DNA of 64,000 nucleotides from Siminovitchia terrae (GCF_003605405.2 NZ_QYTW02000024.1:1-64000); one strand, 5' to 3'; positions 17,405 through 27,148 are shown, numbered from the stretch's first letter. The notes: a model not told the origin generated them from the sequence alone. Numbers and translations are program-made.

Positions 17405-17421
17405 GGAATTCGTGTGTTTTT
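17390..17421 (+). terminator. Terminator overlapping the kinase stop codon
   Basis: ACACACG/CGTGTGT stem with a 14-nt loop containing the TAA stop, followed by T5. Confidence 0.8.
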
Positions 17422-17533
17422 GAATGGAACCTTAAATTATTTTTTCGTCTTTGAATATAGTAAGATTAGGAAAATGGGAAATGTTGAAGGGTTATCTGTA
17501 TTGAATGAATAAAATATTTTCGGGAGCTGTTTG

Positions 17534-18151
17534 ATGATTGATTATAAGCAAGATAAACTTTTATCTATAAAGACCACTGATGAACAGCGGATATTTCCAG
17601 CGGAACCGCATTATAACCCTTATGAACCGACCCCTTATGAGGCATTGGATCAATTGTTCTCGCGGTACAGACTGACAGCGGATGCTTGCCTTGTGGATAT
17701 GGGCTGCGGAAAGGGAAGAGTCCCCTTTTATGTTCATTATCATTTCCAGGCCTCTGCCGTTGGAATTGAGATGAATCCCGCTTTGTATGAGGATGCGCTT
17801 AAGAACAAAGCAAGCTATAGCAGAAAGGCAAAGCGTAGAAGAGGAAGCGTTGAATTTCAATGTATACTGGCACAGGAATATAATATACAACCGGGGGATA
17901 ACGTATTTTTCTTTTTTAATCCCTTTTCTGCACAAATTTTTATGACGGTTGTACAGCATATTTTGGAGTCCGTAGAAAAATATCCTCGCACAATCGACCT
18001 GATTTTATATTACCCATCCCACGAATATGTATATTATTTGTTAAATCACACTCAGTTCAAGCTTGTGGAGGAAGTCCGGCTGGATTGCTTTTATGAACGT
18101 AATGATCATGAACGAATTTTGATTTATCGAATGAACAAAGGAGGACTTTAA
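17534..18151 (+). CDS. Class I SAM-dependent methyltransferase
   Basis: 205 residues. SAM motif I is VDMGCGKGRVPF, followed by an acidic residue after GIEMN, and a motif-IV-like FFFFNPFSA. No substrate can be given; the NPF motif recalls N-methyltransferases but is not proof. ATG 17534 follows GGGAG at a good distance; TTG 17531 is the alternative. The next methyltransferase gene starts 2 nt after its stop, so the pair is co-transcribed. Confidence 0.8.
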   Translation: MIDYKQDKLLSIKTTDEQRIFPAEPHYNPYEPTPYEALDQLFSRYRLTADACLVDMGCGKGRVPFYVHYHFQASAVGIEMNPALYEDALKNKASYSRKAKRRRGSVEFQCILAQEYNIQPGDNVFFFFNPFSAQIFMTVVQHILESVEKYPRTIDLILYYPSHEYVYYLLNHTQFKLVEEVRLDCFYERNDHERILIYRMNKGGL

Positions 18152-18153
18152 AA

Positions 18154-18753
18154 ATGGGAAACAAGTGGCATGAACGATTTGATACGGAAGAATATATTTA
18201 CGGTGAGGAACCGAATTCTTTTATCAAAAGTGAAGCGGGCCGGCTGAGGGATTGCCCGGCTGTAGTTTGTTTCGCCGAAGGAGAAGGACGGAATGCTGTC
18301 TTTTTAGCAAAAAAAGGGCATAAAGTGACGGCTCTAGATTATGCGGAGAGCGGTCTTCAGAAAACTCAGAAGCTGGCTGAAAAAAATCAGGTGAAAGTGG
18401 AGACCAAAAGGGCGAACCTCTTAGAATACGAGGCAGAAGCTGACCAATTTGATGCGGCAGTCATGGTATTCGGCCATTTTTATAGACAAGACCAAAAGAA
18501 CGTCTTTGAAAAACTACTGAAAGCGGTCAAGCCTGGTGGGATCATTATGTTAGAAGTGTACTCAACAGAGCAGATCGAATATGGAACAGGCGGCCCTCGT
18601 GATGTGGAGATGCTGTATGATCCTCAAGATATTCTTGAATGGAGCCGCGGCCATCACATCATACACTTTTTCTATGGAGAACAGGTCAGGGAGGAAGGAA
18701 TACTTCATACAGGAAAAGCACACGTCATCCAATTGGTGTTAAAAAAGAACTGA
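18154..18753 (+). CDS. Class I SAM-dependent methyltransferase (TehB-like)
   Basis: 199 residues with CFAEGEGRNAVFLAKKGHKV, the degenerate motif I (EGEGRN) of the TehB/thiopurine-type subfamily, then LDYAESGL and a late KPGGIIMLEVY motif. TehB-type enzymes methylate small toxic or thiol substrates; here the substrate is unknown. The AAAGGAGG ribosome site lies within the end of the previous gene, and the two genes form an operon. Confidence 0.82.
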   Translation: MGNKWHERFDTEEYIYGEEPNSFIKSEAGRLRDCPAVVCFAEGEGRNAVFLAKKGHKVTALDYAESGLQKTQKLAEKNQVKVETKRANLLEYEAEADQFDAAVMVFGHFYRQDQKNVFEKLLKAVKPGGIIMLEVYSTEQIEYGTGGPRDVEMLYDPQDILEWSRGHHIIHFFYGEQVREEGILHTGKAHVIQLVLKKN

Positions 18754-19308
18754 TTGCATGTTATTCTATTGATCTTTCGGGAGCAATTTATAAGAACCGT
18801 CGTAAATGTTTTAAATGAATAAACTCCACTATTCTGTATTAGTACAAATAGCGGAATTTGTCCTCATTCAAGGGGTACTATAAGTTTCCCATAAGAGAGG
18901 GTTTTCCCCATCCCGCTAAAGGTATACATCTTTTTGCTAAAAAAAGAGAGTGTGTTTTTGCATCCTCATTCCCGGGAAACCAATTCCATTCCATGATATT
19001 TATAGAGCAGAGGATAAACCTCTTTGTATATTCTAACGCTAATGAGATATTTTTAGGGTAAGCACTATCCGTTAAATCTTAGCTGCTTAAACTCATAAGC
19101 TACCCTAAAGGGTGGTCAATTTGTTGAGAAAGTAGGTGTATTTTCTCTACAAGCTTTTTTATTTTACATTTGGATTTTTGTGGTTTTGTTAATAATATAA
19201 AGACTCCCATGCACCAAGACTTTCCTGTCCAGGTGCATAGCAATCGAACTTGTAAAGAAAAAACGTTTTTTTGCAAGATGAGAAAAGGTCTTTGTCTTTC
19301 TCTTTTAA
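18754..19308. other. Intergenic region with one hairpin
   Basis: No supportable gene. An inverted repeat ATGCACC/GGTGCAT (19209-19238, 16-nt loop) is the main structure. A plus-strand open frame of 67 codons at 18858 has no ribosome site and no recognisable sequence. Confidence 0.5.
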
Positions 19309-19518
19309 TTATTTTTCACACGAAAAAGAGTAATCTAAGTTAAAAAATGTCATTTCTACAGCTATTTCACCATCTAAATCAAGACAGCCTTCAGAAAGAG
19401 CACTAATTTCCTTGCTATTAAAATAAATTTTAGAAGAAATTAAGAACGATGCGACTACGATAATTAATGTAACTATAATGGATAATCGTTGTGGAATTGT
19501 TAATTTTTTCAGCCCCAT
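19309..19518 (-). CDS. Small single-span membrane protein, unknown
   Basis: 69 residues. A short positively charged start (GLKKLTIPQR) is followed by one membrane helix (about 12-30) and an outside tail with two cysteines (C45, C67). AAAGGGATGGGA precedes the ATG, which supports translation. Small proteins of this design are common in Bacillus, but I cannot assign a function. Confidence 0.6.
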   Translation of the reverse strand: MGLKKLTIPQRLSIIVTLIIVVASFLISSKIYFNSKEISALSEGCLDLDGEIAVEMTFFNLDYSFSCEK

Positions 19519-19699
19519 TGAATCCCATCCCTTTTTATTTTAAGTTCCCTTTTTACTTTACTATACGCGCTCTTTTTTTGCTTTTATTGTTAATCAATCC
19601 CACCTACTACTGTGGAGTATGCCAATAAGGTGCTCTGCTCTTTTTTTGGCAATGATGTTAAAAGAAAGCTAAAATATAACTATAGGTGGGGATACTGAA

Positions 19700-20407
19700 A
19701 TGGACGTATTGCTGGAACGAATCTATGTCGGGCAGCCGAAGACTGTCGGAGAAAAGGGTGCTGCTCTTCCAATGGATCGTGAGTGGAGGAGCGGGATATT
19801 TAAAGAGCCTGTTGAAGGTCCTATATTGCTAGAGAAAACAAACTTGGCTGGAGACGGCCAGGCAGATTTGAAACATCACGGCGGACCTGAAAAAGCAGTA
19901 TTTGCTTATCCTTCGGAACACTATTTATTTTGGCGAAAAGAGCTTCCGGATACAGAAATTTTTTCAGGCGGAATAGGAGAAAACTTTTCTTTGATAAATC
20001 AGCTTGAAAACTCTGTTTCAATCGGGGATATTTACGAAATCGGCGATGCTGTGATCCAGGCATCACAGCCGAGGCAGCCGTGTTGGAAGCCTGCTCGCCG
20101 GTTCAAAGTGAAGAATCTGGCATTGCTATTGCAAAATTCAGGTCGAACAGGCTGGTACTACCGTGTATTGAAAGTGGGGCGTGTTGAAGCCGGACAGGAA
20201 CTGGCACTAATTGATCGGCCATATCCTCATTGGACGATTGAAAAATGTAATACAATCATGCACGTGGAGAAATATAATGTAGAAGAGGCAAAATTACTAT
20301 CTCAATGTGAAGCTCTATCGCTAAATTGGAGAACCACTTTGGAGAAGCGGATTGAAAAAGGGGAGGACCCGGATGTTAGAAAAAGAGTGATTGGGCCGAA
20401 CGAATAA
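19700..20407 (+). CDS. MOSC domain protein (YflK/YiiM-like)
   Basis: 235 residues. The MOSC core contains LAGDGQADLKHHGGPEKAVFAYP and SQPRQPCWKPARR, with the conserved cysteine (PCWKPA) thought to bind molybdenum cofactor or sulfur. A helical tail (YNVEEAKLLSQCEALSLNWR, 3-alpha domain) is as in E. coli YiiM and B. subtilis YflK. YiiM-type proteins, with molybdenum cofactor, reduce N-hydroxylated compounds. ATG follows AGGTGGGGA. It is a single gene. Confidence 0.88.
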   Translation: MDVLLERIYVGQPKTVGEKGAALPMDREWRSGIFKEPVEGPILLEKTNLAGDGQADLKHHGGPEKAVFAYPSEHYLFWRKELPDTEIFSGGIGENFSLINQLENSVSIGDIYEIGDAVIQASQPRQPCWKPARRFKVKNLALLLQNSGRTGWYYRVLKVGRVEAGQELALIDRPYPHWTIEKCNTIMHVEKYNVEEAKLLSQCEALSLNWRTTLEKRIEKGEDPDVRKRVIGPNE

Positions 20408-20572
20408 CATTATAGATTGGAGCATCTGTTACATACTGCGTCAATTTGTCGCTCAAAATGCTCGAATCGAGGCCGTGATTACACGAATTCATCACAAATT
20501 TCCGCGAATTTCGTGAGCGGTTCTCAACATTTTGCTATACAATTGACAATAAGCTTCTAAGAAAGGATTCAG

Positions 20573-22423
20573 ATGACTTTGGACCTTATTTTGACATTCA
20601 TTATTTTGGCTATCACGATCATTTTATTCATGTCCAACCGGATACGGGCGGATTTAGTGGCGGTCATGGCATTGTTGGCATTTGTTCTGACGGGAATCTT
20701 AAGTCCGACAGAAGCCCTTGTTGGTTTTTCCAACTCGGTTGTCATAATGGTCGCCGGATTGTTTATTATTGGAGCGGGGATTTTACGTACAGGGCTTGCA
20801 CAAATGGCCAGCAACTTCGTACTTCGTTCCGCAGGGGATAATGAGAATAAACTGTTCGTCATTTTGCTGATTATTGTAGCGTTTATCGGAACATTTATGA
20901 GCAATACAGGTACGGTTGCCATCATGCTGCCGATTGTCGTGAGTATTGCTATTAGCATAAAAAGTACACCATCTAAATTTTTAATTCCGCTGTCGTACGT
21001 GGCAAGCTTTTCCGGACTGTTGACGCTCATTGCGTCGCCTGCCAACCTGATTGTCAGCGAGACGCTTGCTGAAAACGGATATGAAAAGCTAAGCTTCTTT
21101 GACATTACACCAGTGGGTCTTGTTGGTGTCATTACAGGCATTATTTATTTATATTTGGTTCGCAATAAGTTGCTTCCTAAAGGGAAGAACAGGGGAAATG
21201 CGGAAGACGAGCATCAATTATCTCCGGAACAACTCGCGGATGACTATCAGCTCGGAGGAAAACTGTTTCGAGTAAGGGTGCCGGAAGACTCAGAAATGGT
21301 CGACAAAAAGCTAACGGAATTGGGAACACCGGCTAGCTATAAAGTATATATTTTAAAAATCGTGAGAAAATCGGCAGAGGGTCTGAATTTATTGCCAATG
21401 ACCTACCATGAAATGGCCGGTCCGAATAGTGTCATCCAGCCGAAGGATATTCTTTATTTGCAGGGAACTTTGGAAAACGTGGAAAGAATGGTGGAGGACT
21501 TCGGTTTAATGTTTGAAGAAGAGGAGTCTGAGGCCGATGAGCTGGTGTCAAAGCAGCTCGGAATCGCGGAAGTCTTGCTGACTCCGCATTCCACTTTAAT
21601 TAATCAGACTGCCAAAAGCATCGGATTTAGGGAAAAGTATAACCTAAATATCCTAGGCATTAACCGCCAGGGGCAATATGTTTTGAAAGAGCCGTCGAAA
21701 CAGAAGCTTCGTTTCGGGGATGCGTTGCTTGTTCAGGGGTCTTGGTCTTCAATAGAACTACTGGCGCGAGAAACGAACGACGTAGTCGTTGTGGGACAGC
21801 CACAAGAGCATGCTAGTGCAGCTGCTGCAAGCGGCAAGGCGCCGATCGCGGCGGGAATTATTTTATTGATGGTTTTTCTAATGGTCTTTGATATTTTTCC
21901 TACAGTGATTTCAGTTTTAATCGGAGCAGTATTAATGATTTTGACTGGCTGCCTCCGGAATATGGATGATGCATATAGCCAAGTCAACTTCGAGACCATC
22001 GTACTTGTTGCCGCCATGCTTCCAATCGCTACAGCTTTGGAAAAAACGGGTGGAATCATGATTCTGTCGGAAGGAATCATCAATGCGCTCGGCGGTTTAG
22101 GAAGCTTGGGTGTATTCGCCGGCATTTATCTGCTGGCTATGACGTTCGGGCAATTTATCAGCAACACGGCTACGGCTGTCCTGTTTGCGCCTATTGCGAT
22201 GAACGCGGCACTGACCATCGATGCCAATCCCTATACGTTTTTAATTGGCGTCGCCGTTGCATCCAACATGGCTTTTGCAACTCCTGTTGCATCACCTACA
22301 AACGCCATGGTAATGACAGCGGGGGGTTACAAGGTCTCTGACTTCGTCAAAATCGGAGTGCCATTAATGGCGGTGGTTTTTGTTGTGATGATGTTTGCGA
22401 TTCCGTTTTTCTTCCCGTTGTAA
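20573..22423 (+). CDS. SLC13/DASS-type anion permease with two TrkA-C domains
   Basis: 616 residues. Membrane helices fill 1-190 and 415-616. Between them are two TrkA_C (RCK_C) domains (about 215-310 and 325-400). The motifs SNTGTVAIMLPIV and SNTATAVLFAPIA are the two substrate/Na+ clamps (SNT) of the divalent-anion symporter family. Members with this layout (Sac1/YfbS type) carry sulfate or similar anions; the substrate here is unproven. ATG follows AGAAAGGA. It is a single gene, ending at a large palindrome. Confidence 0.88.
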   Translation: MTLDLILTFIILAITIILFMSNRIRADLVAVMALLAFVLTGILSPTEALVGFSNSVVIMVAGLFIIGAGILRTGLAQMASNFVLRSAGDNENKLFVILLIIVAFIGTFMSNTGTVAIMLPIVVSIAISIKSTPSKFLIPLSYVASFSGLLTLIASPANLIVSETLAENGYEKLSFFDITPVGLVGVITGIIYLYLVRNKLLPKGKNRGNAEDEHQLSPEQLADDYQLGGKLFRVRVPEDSEMVDKKLTELGTPASYKVYILKIVRKSAEGLNLLPMTYHEMAGPNSVIQPKDILYLQGTLENVERMVEDFGLMFEEEESEADELVSKQLGIAEVLLTPHSTLINQTAKSIGFREKYNLNILGINRQGQYVLKEPSKQKLRFGDALLVQGSWSSIELLARETNDVVVVGQPQEHASAAAASGKAPIAAGIILLMVFLMVFDIFPTVISVLIGAVLMILTGCLRNMDDAYSQVNFETIVLVAAMLPIATALEKTGGIMILSEGIINALGGLGSLGVFAGIYLLAMTFGQFISNTATAVLFAPIAMNAALTIDANPYTFLIGVAVASNMAFATPVASPTNAMVMTAGGYKVSDFVKIGVPLMAVVFVVMMFAIPFFFPL

Positions 22424-22440
22424 GGGAAAGGAACAAAAAA

Positions 22441-22492
22441 GGGGTCTGGCCCCCACTGCGTTAACGCATTAACGCAGTGGGGGCCAGACCCC
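22441..22492. terminator. 24-bp perfect palindrome, probable bidirectional terminator
   Basis: Arms of 24 nt (starting GGGGTCTGGCCCCC) are exact reverse complements around CGCA. It follows the permease stop and forms the end of the convergent fructosamine kinase frame. A related short dyad, TGGGGTCAGACCCCA, occurs at 27199-27213, so the GGGGTC core looks like a dispersed REP-type unit. Confidence 0.7.
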
Positions 22493-23351
22493 TTACATAG
22501 CGCCGCAAAACGGCATCTACTTGTCCGCCGTACGATTCACCAAACATGTTCAGATGAACGAGCAGGTAATAGAGCTGATACAAAGGCTTTACGTCCTCAT
22601 AATAATCAGCAAAAGGAAATTCGCCTGTATATGCCTTATAAAATTCTTGTGAGAACCCTCCGAACAGCTCCGTAAAGGCCAATTCGAAATGCCTGTCCCC
22701 ATATAAAAAGGACGGGTCAATCAAATAAGGATTTCCACCGGGGCCTGGCAGCCAGTTCCCGCCCCACAGATCACCATGCAAATAAGAAGGAGGAATTTCC
22801 TCTGGGATCCAATGTTCCAGCCGGTAAAGAAGCCTTTCCAAACGCTCCCGTCGTTTACCTCCAATGAAATGATTACGAATCCCAAGCTCAAACTGTGGCC
22901 GAAGTCGTCTGTCGCGGTAATAATCCAGCCAGTTAGAAAAAAGTCCATTCGGCTGGGGAAGGGTACCAATATATGTATCTTTCTGGAAACCATGCTTTTC
23001 ACCGAATTGTTGATGCATGGAAGCGAGCTGTTCTCCCAACCTTGCTTGTGTTTCGGGGGTTTTGCGTCCTTCTATCCATTCTATGATTAAAAAAGCTTCG
23101 CCCTTTTTATCGGAAAAGGCGAGAACTTTAGGAACAGATACGGTTTTGGTCTCTTTTATCAGCAGCAAGCCATCTGTCTCCAATTCAAAAAAGCCCTCCG
23201 GGGAATTCGCATGATGTTTGATAAAAAATCGTCCGTTTTCCGTTTCTGTAAAAAAACCTTCATTGATCGAGCCGCCTGCGACCCGCTTTATATCTTTAAT
23301 CGCTGAATAGTCATTTGTTTTATTTAACGCCTGTTGAATGATCTGAGTCAA
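22461..23351 (-). CDS. Fructosamine kinase family protein
   Basis: 296 residues of the fructosamine-3-kinase/APH fold. AGGSINEGFF is the ATP loop, YLHGDLWGGNW the catalytic loop (Asp as base) and LIDPSFLYGDR the metal motif. It would phosphorylate sugar-amine (Amadori or ribulosamine) adducts as deglycation repair. The start is TTG 23351 with GGGAGGCG upstream. The last residues (GLAPTALMR) are encoded by the 22441 palindrome, so the natural C-terminus probably ended near LRRYV and was extended by insertion of that unit. Confidence 0.88.
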   Translation of the reverse strand: MTQIIQQALNKTNDYSAIKDIKRVAGGSINEGFFTETENGRFFIKHHANSPEGFFELETDGLLLIKETKTVSVPKVLAFSDKKGEAFLIIEWIEGRKTPETQARLGEQLASMHQQFGEKHGFQKDTYIGTLPQPNGLFSNWLDYYRDRRLRPQFELGIRNHFIGGKRRERLERLLYRLEHWIPEEIPPSYLHGDLWGGNWLPGPGGNPYLIDPSFLYGDRHFELAFTELFGGFSQEFYKAYTGEFPFADYYEDVKPLYQLYYLLVHLNMFGESYGGQVDAVLRRYVRGLAPTALMR

Positions 23352-23464
23352 TTGAAATCGCCTCCCTACTTGCTATCCATACTAACATACTCCTATTGCT
23401 ATCTAAAACAAGCTTAAATACTATAAAATAAGTTCAGGATATAGAACAAGGGAGGAATTTTCCA

Positions 23465-24454
23465 TTGAAGAAACTATCCATTGCTTTGCTTGCATTCCTG
23501 ATGATTTTAGCTGTTTACGGATGTTCCCAAAACAATGAGGTTTATGAAAAAATGATTGAACAGGGAATGCAGCAGATTGAAAAAGAAGAATACGAACGCG
23601 CGGAAAATTTTTTTGAAAAAGCACTGGACCAAAAGACCAAAGATGAAAAAGCGACTATGTTGGTCCAGCAAATTAAAATAATGTTAAAAGCTAAAACAGC
23701 ATTTGACTCTGGAGACTTTGAAACTGCGAAAATCTCAGTCGAAGAAGTTTTAAAAACAAAGGGCGGCACAGAAAAACTGGGAGAAAAAGCGAAGGGTCTT
23801 GTCGAGCAGATGGAAGAAATGGAGGAGGCAAAAGATAAATACTCCAGTAACTATAACGAAGCGAAAAAGAACTTTAAGCAAGGGGAACTTGATCAATCTC
23901 TGAATGTCCTTGAAGAAGTATTAGAGAAAGATCTAAGCCATCCATTTTTCAGCGAGCTGAAAGAAGACTGTGAGGCTTTGGCTACCAAGGTGAAGGAAGC
24001 CAAAGAAGAGACTGAAGCCAAAGACGTAGCAGAAGTGGAGGCACAAGCCAAAGTAGAAGCAAAAGCCAAGGCAGAGGCAGAAAAAAAGACGGCAGCTGAA
24101 AAAGCAGAAAAAGAAAAGCAAGCCGCTGAAGAAAAGAAGCAAAAAGAAGCTGCATCCAAAGATATCGGAGCAGCTGAGGGATATTGGCTGACAGAAGACC
24201 AAACTGAGGCGTGCCATCTGACATCTTCCTACCTTACGTGTGCAGTCAAACAGTCAGATGTCGGCTTTAAACATGACATTACCCATATTCATCATATTAG
24301 CAGCACTGAATTAGAATTGACGTTCAACAATGGCCACAAAACACAAATTGTTTTGGCAAATAACAATGTCTTAGAAGGTGAAGTCGGCAGGTTGAATCGA
24401 GTTAGCAAAGAAGAGGCAAACGCCATTTATGAGGGGTACTATGAGTTGCCGTGA
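23465..24454 (+). CDS. Lipoprotein with TPR-like repeats and coiled coil
   Basis: 329 residues. The signal peptide ends in lipobox VYGC (C20). Residues 25-170 form helical TPR-like pairs (YERAENFFEKAL, FETAKISVEEVL, LDQSLNVLEEVL). Residues 175-235 are an alanine/glutamate/lysine coiled coil. A C-terminal domain of about 90 residues (EGYWLTEDQTEACHLTSSYLTCAV) is not recognised and has two cysteines. It is anchored outside the membrane. The start is TTG with GGGAGG upstream. The function is unknown. Confidence 0.8.
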   Translation: MKKLSIALLAFLMILAVYGCSQNNEVYEKMIEQGMQQIEKEEYERAENFFEKALDQKTKDEKATMLVQQIKIMLKAKTAFDSGDFETAKISVEEVLKTKGGTEKLGEKAKGLVEQMEEMEEAKDKYSSNYNEAKKNFKQGELDQSLNVLEEVLEKDLSHPFFSELKEDCEALATKVKEAKEETEAKDVAEVEAQAKVEAKAKAEAEKKTAAEKAEKEKQAAEEKKQKEAASKDIGAAEGYWLTEDQTEACHLTSSYLTCAVKQSDVGFKHDITHIHHISSTELELTFNNGHKTQIVLANNNVLEGEVGRLNRVSKEEANAIYEGYYELP

Positions 24455-24543
24455 TTATGTCCCTTCAATAATAATCGTGAGTTTATGAAAATAGTATGTA
24501 AATTTCGCGCAGAAATAAATTAGCTATTCGCCGCCAGAGCCAA

Positions 24544-24571
24544 AAAAGAGCTCCTTCTCAAGGAGCTCTTG
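24544..24571 (-). terminator. Terminator of the DinB-family gene
   Basis: AAGAGCTCCTT/AAGGAGCTCTT with a CTC loop, followed by T6 on the minus strand, 3 nt after the stop. Confidence 0.9.
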
Positions 24572-24573
24572 CC

Positions 24574-25032
24574 TCATTTCATCACATATTGCATGGATTT
24601 GATGATTCCTAGATGGATGCCATCATGCCAGGTGACGAATTGTAGGGCCGCATCAACTGTATCCAGCTTCAGATAGCGGATGTCAACCGTTTCGGATGCA
24701 GCAATATCCAATTTCCCATTGAAAAACTCAACAATACGCTCGCCCTGCTTTTTCAAAGCGCCCAAGATTTCCTCAACTGTTGGAGGCTCTTGTTCCCAGT
24801 CAAACGGGCTTGTCCCATCAAGAAAAAAGTCGAACCATTTAGGATGGACGATGTCATAATGATGATCGGCTTTGTTTAGGTATTCTTCTGCCGTAACATA
24901 TACGTGTCCGGCGTTCCATCGGATCGTGTTTGGAAAGCCTTCAATCCGTTCATCCCAAGTGTTTTCCTTCGTATTCCTCAACGCAATCAATAAAGCGGCG
25001 CGAGAATATGCGAACATGTTTAATGTTTCCAT
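24574..25032 (-). CDS. DinB/YfiT-type four-helix protein
   Basis: 152 residues of the DinB superfamily (DfsB-like). The three conserved histidines that bind a divalent metal are in WNAGHVYV, TWHDGIH. Some members are bacillithiol- or mycothiol-dependent transferases; that is a possibility here, since Bacillaceae make bacillithiol, but it is inference. It is a single gene. Confidence 0.82.
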   Translation of the reverse strand: METLNMFAYSRAALLIALRNTKENTWDERIEGFPNTIRWNAGHVYVTAEEYLNKADHHYDIVHPKWFDFFLDGTSPFDWEQEPPTVEEILGALKKQGERIVEFFNGKLDIAASETVDIRYLKLDTVDAALQFVTWHDGIHLGIIKSMQYVMK

Positions 25033-26132
25033 CTCTATCCAACACCCTTTATCCTTGTTCTACAACATTATATTCGAGTAGTACAGGGACTTCCAGTTAT
25101 TCGATCTTTTTATTAATCATAGAGGATGCCAATGCTAAATATAATCATTATCGTGGAGAGCTCTCCACAAAGCCGAATTCAGCGTCTAATTGTGTATGAG
25201 GTCGTTTCTTTCATATCAGCCGTCGGGTTGGGCAGGAGCCACTTAAAAGCTCTCCAAGATTATGTGAAGCAGTGGGAGGGGAAACAGCTGGAGAAAAAAG
25301 GATGTTGCAGTATCATATGATTTTCTTGATTGAAATGGGAAAATGTGACATCAAATGGACTGTACGGAACTTGCAGTTGGTTTAGGTTGAACGATTTCAT
25401 CAACCATTGAGCAGATTTCTATCGGTTTTAAATTTATATAGGGCAATCAATCATTTGAAATAGAGGTGAATCGGTTGTTTACAGGAAAGTGACATGGTAA
25501 CGATCTTTCTTTTATGGGTAAAGGGCGTAATGCAATATTGTTAACGCTGCCGACTAAAGAAGGCTAATGACGGGATATACTTGCTAGCGTGGCGTGCCAG
25601 TTGGGATGAGTCCCAAATAGAGAGCCATATATCATATGAATTGAGGGGACAGGATGGGAGCTTCGGCATAGTGTCTCTTCAAAGTGATCAAGTTTATTAA
25701 TTTGCCCAGGTGAATACTAAGTCAAAAGAACTGCTTTATCGAAATTCCCACAAGAAGGGTATCACGCATATTTTTCGTCTGTTCCCGAAGAATGTCGAAA
25801 ATCTGGTAAAAATCGACAAAGGCTTCAGAATATCCATTCTATGGACGTGTGGTTTTACTGCTGCGGGATTAAATGTGCGGAAGGGATGGAGGATGCCATT
25901 ATTTTTGTCTAAAAGCATGAAGGAATCCGAAACCTTGGTGTAAGTTGTTCGTATATATGAACATACCTGGATGAAAGGACCGCAAAAAAGTATTAGTGTT
26001 GTGGAATTCTATCTTCATTTAAGTAAGCGATACATTGTTTCTAATGGTTCTTCCCGGCCTTCTGTTCTGATTAGATATTGATTTCAATTGATGACAGTTA
26101 TGACAATTATTTAGAGATTTTTCGACAAAAGC
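25033..26132. other. 1.1-kb stretch without a supportable gene
   Basis: Open frames of 60-90 codons occur on both strands (25126, 25710 plus), but none has a ribosome site, a recognisable domain or even codon use. It may be decayed coding sequence. No repeat of the two window families is present. Confidence 0.5.
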
Positions 26133-26147
26133 ATGTAAGCGCTTTAA
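26133..26147 (+). promoter_or_regulatory. cre-like site before the HprK paralogue
   Basis: ATGTAAGCGCTTTAA fits the CcpA cre consensus WTGNAANCGNWNNCW at all but one position. It is 86 bp before the GTG start. Confidence 0.5.
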
Positions 26148-26232
26148 ATAGGGAAAAATTAGGATGACGTTTCCTCTTTTTTCAAGTATAATCCTGAATC
26201 ATAAGGTATTCAGATATGGAGAGTGCATCGAC

Positions 26233-27147
26233 GTGAAAACGATAACAGTAAAAGACTTGATCAATAGATTTTCGTTGGAGGTTTTGGCAGGGGAGGAGCA
26301 CCTGGACCGAAAAATTACAACGAACCGAGCACACCGACCGGGCCTGGAGTTTGTCGGGTATTTCGACTTCTTCCCTACCGAGCTCGTTCAGGTACTTGGG
26401 GTAAAAGAGCTGACCTTTTTAAAAAGGTTAAGTGATGAGGAACAGAAGCTGAGGATAGGGAACATCGTGAATTATCATCCCCCGTGCTTCATCATCACGG
26501 CACAGCAGGAACCCTTACGTTATTTGATGGAATACTGCATCCAGGAAGGAATTCCTTTGCTCCGTACGGATGATGATCCAACATCAGAATTTATCAGGAA
26601 GATGGATGCTTATTTGTTGAAGACGTTGGCTCCGGAAATGGCTATCCATGGTGTTTGTGTGAATGTTTCAGGTATAGGGGTCCTGCTGCGTGGAAAATCA
26701 GGCATCGGAAAAAGCGAGACTGCCCATACCTTAATCCGCAGGGGGCATCGCCTTGTAGCGGATGACATTGTTACGTTGAAAAAGCTCGGTCCTCAGACGC
26801 TCCTCGGAACGCACGACAATAGTACAAGGGAACTGCTCGCATTAAGAAGTATCGGTCTGGTCAACGTAGTCCGACTGTACGGGAGAGAAGCGTTCCAGGA
26901 CCAGTCCAGAATCGTATTGGATATTGAATTGACGAAATGGGAAGAGGACTCTCTAAACAATGAATTGGAGCTTGAACCCCAGTTCACAGATTATATGGGG
27001 GTCAAAATTCCTCATATTGAGATTCAGCTCCAGCCAGGACGTGATGTGGCAGGTCTCATAGAAGCAGCCGCCAATAACTGGTATCTTCAACGGGAAGGCT
27101 ATAGTGCGGCAGAGGAATTTTCAAAGCGGTTGGGAATTGATCATTAA
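26233..27147 (+). CDS. HPr kinase/phosphorylase paralogue
   Basis: 304 residues from GTG 26233 (GGAGAG upstream); the longer frame from 26164 is rejected. The N-terminal domain (1-128) is followed by the P-loop kinase domain: MAIHG with the catalytic-region His139, GKSGIGKS (154-161) and RGHRLVADDIV. HprK phosphorylates HPr on Ser46 and thereby controls CcpA. Here the second signature reads ALRSIGLVNVVRLYG where canonical HprK has RGxGIxNVxxLFG, and the lgt/ppaX neighbours of the usual hprK are absent. I read it as a second, diverged HprK; whether it acts on HPr, Crh or another protein is open. Confidence 0.8.
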   Translation: MKTITVKDLINRFSLEVLAGEEHLDRKITTNRAHRPGLEFVGYFDFFPTELVQVLGVKELTFLKRLSDEEQKLRIGNIVNYHPPCFIITAQQEPLRYLMEYCIQEGIPLLRTDDDPTSEFIRKMDAYLLKTLAPEMAIHGVCVNVSGIGVLLRGKSGIGKSETAHTLIRRGHRLVADDIVTLKKLGPQTLLGTHDNSTRELLALRSIGLVNVVRLYGREAFQDQSRIVLDIELTKWEEDSLNNELELEPQFTDYMGVKIPHIEIQLQPGRDVAGLIEAAANNWYLQREGYSAAEEFSKRLGIDH

Positions 27148-27148
27148 T

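Noticed and set aside
18858-19061. 67-codon plus-strand frame
   Set aside because: No ribosome site and no recognisable sequence; composition is like the non-coding flanks.
23893-24224. Three antisense frames rich in Phe, Ser and Leu
   Set aside because: They are the complement of the lipoprotein's Ala/Glu/Lys coiled coil.
25126-25943. Two short plus-strand frames in the 25-26 kb gap
   Set aside because: Neither has a ribosome site or a family match that I can see; they may be remnants but are not supportable as genes.
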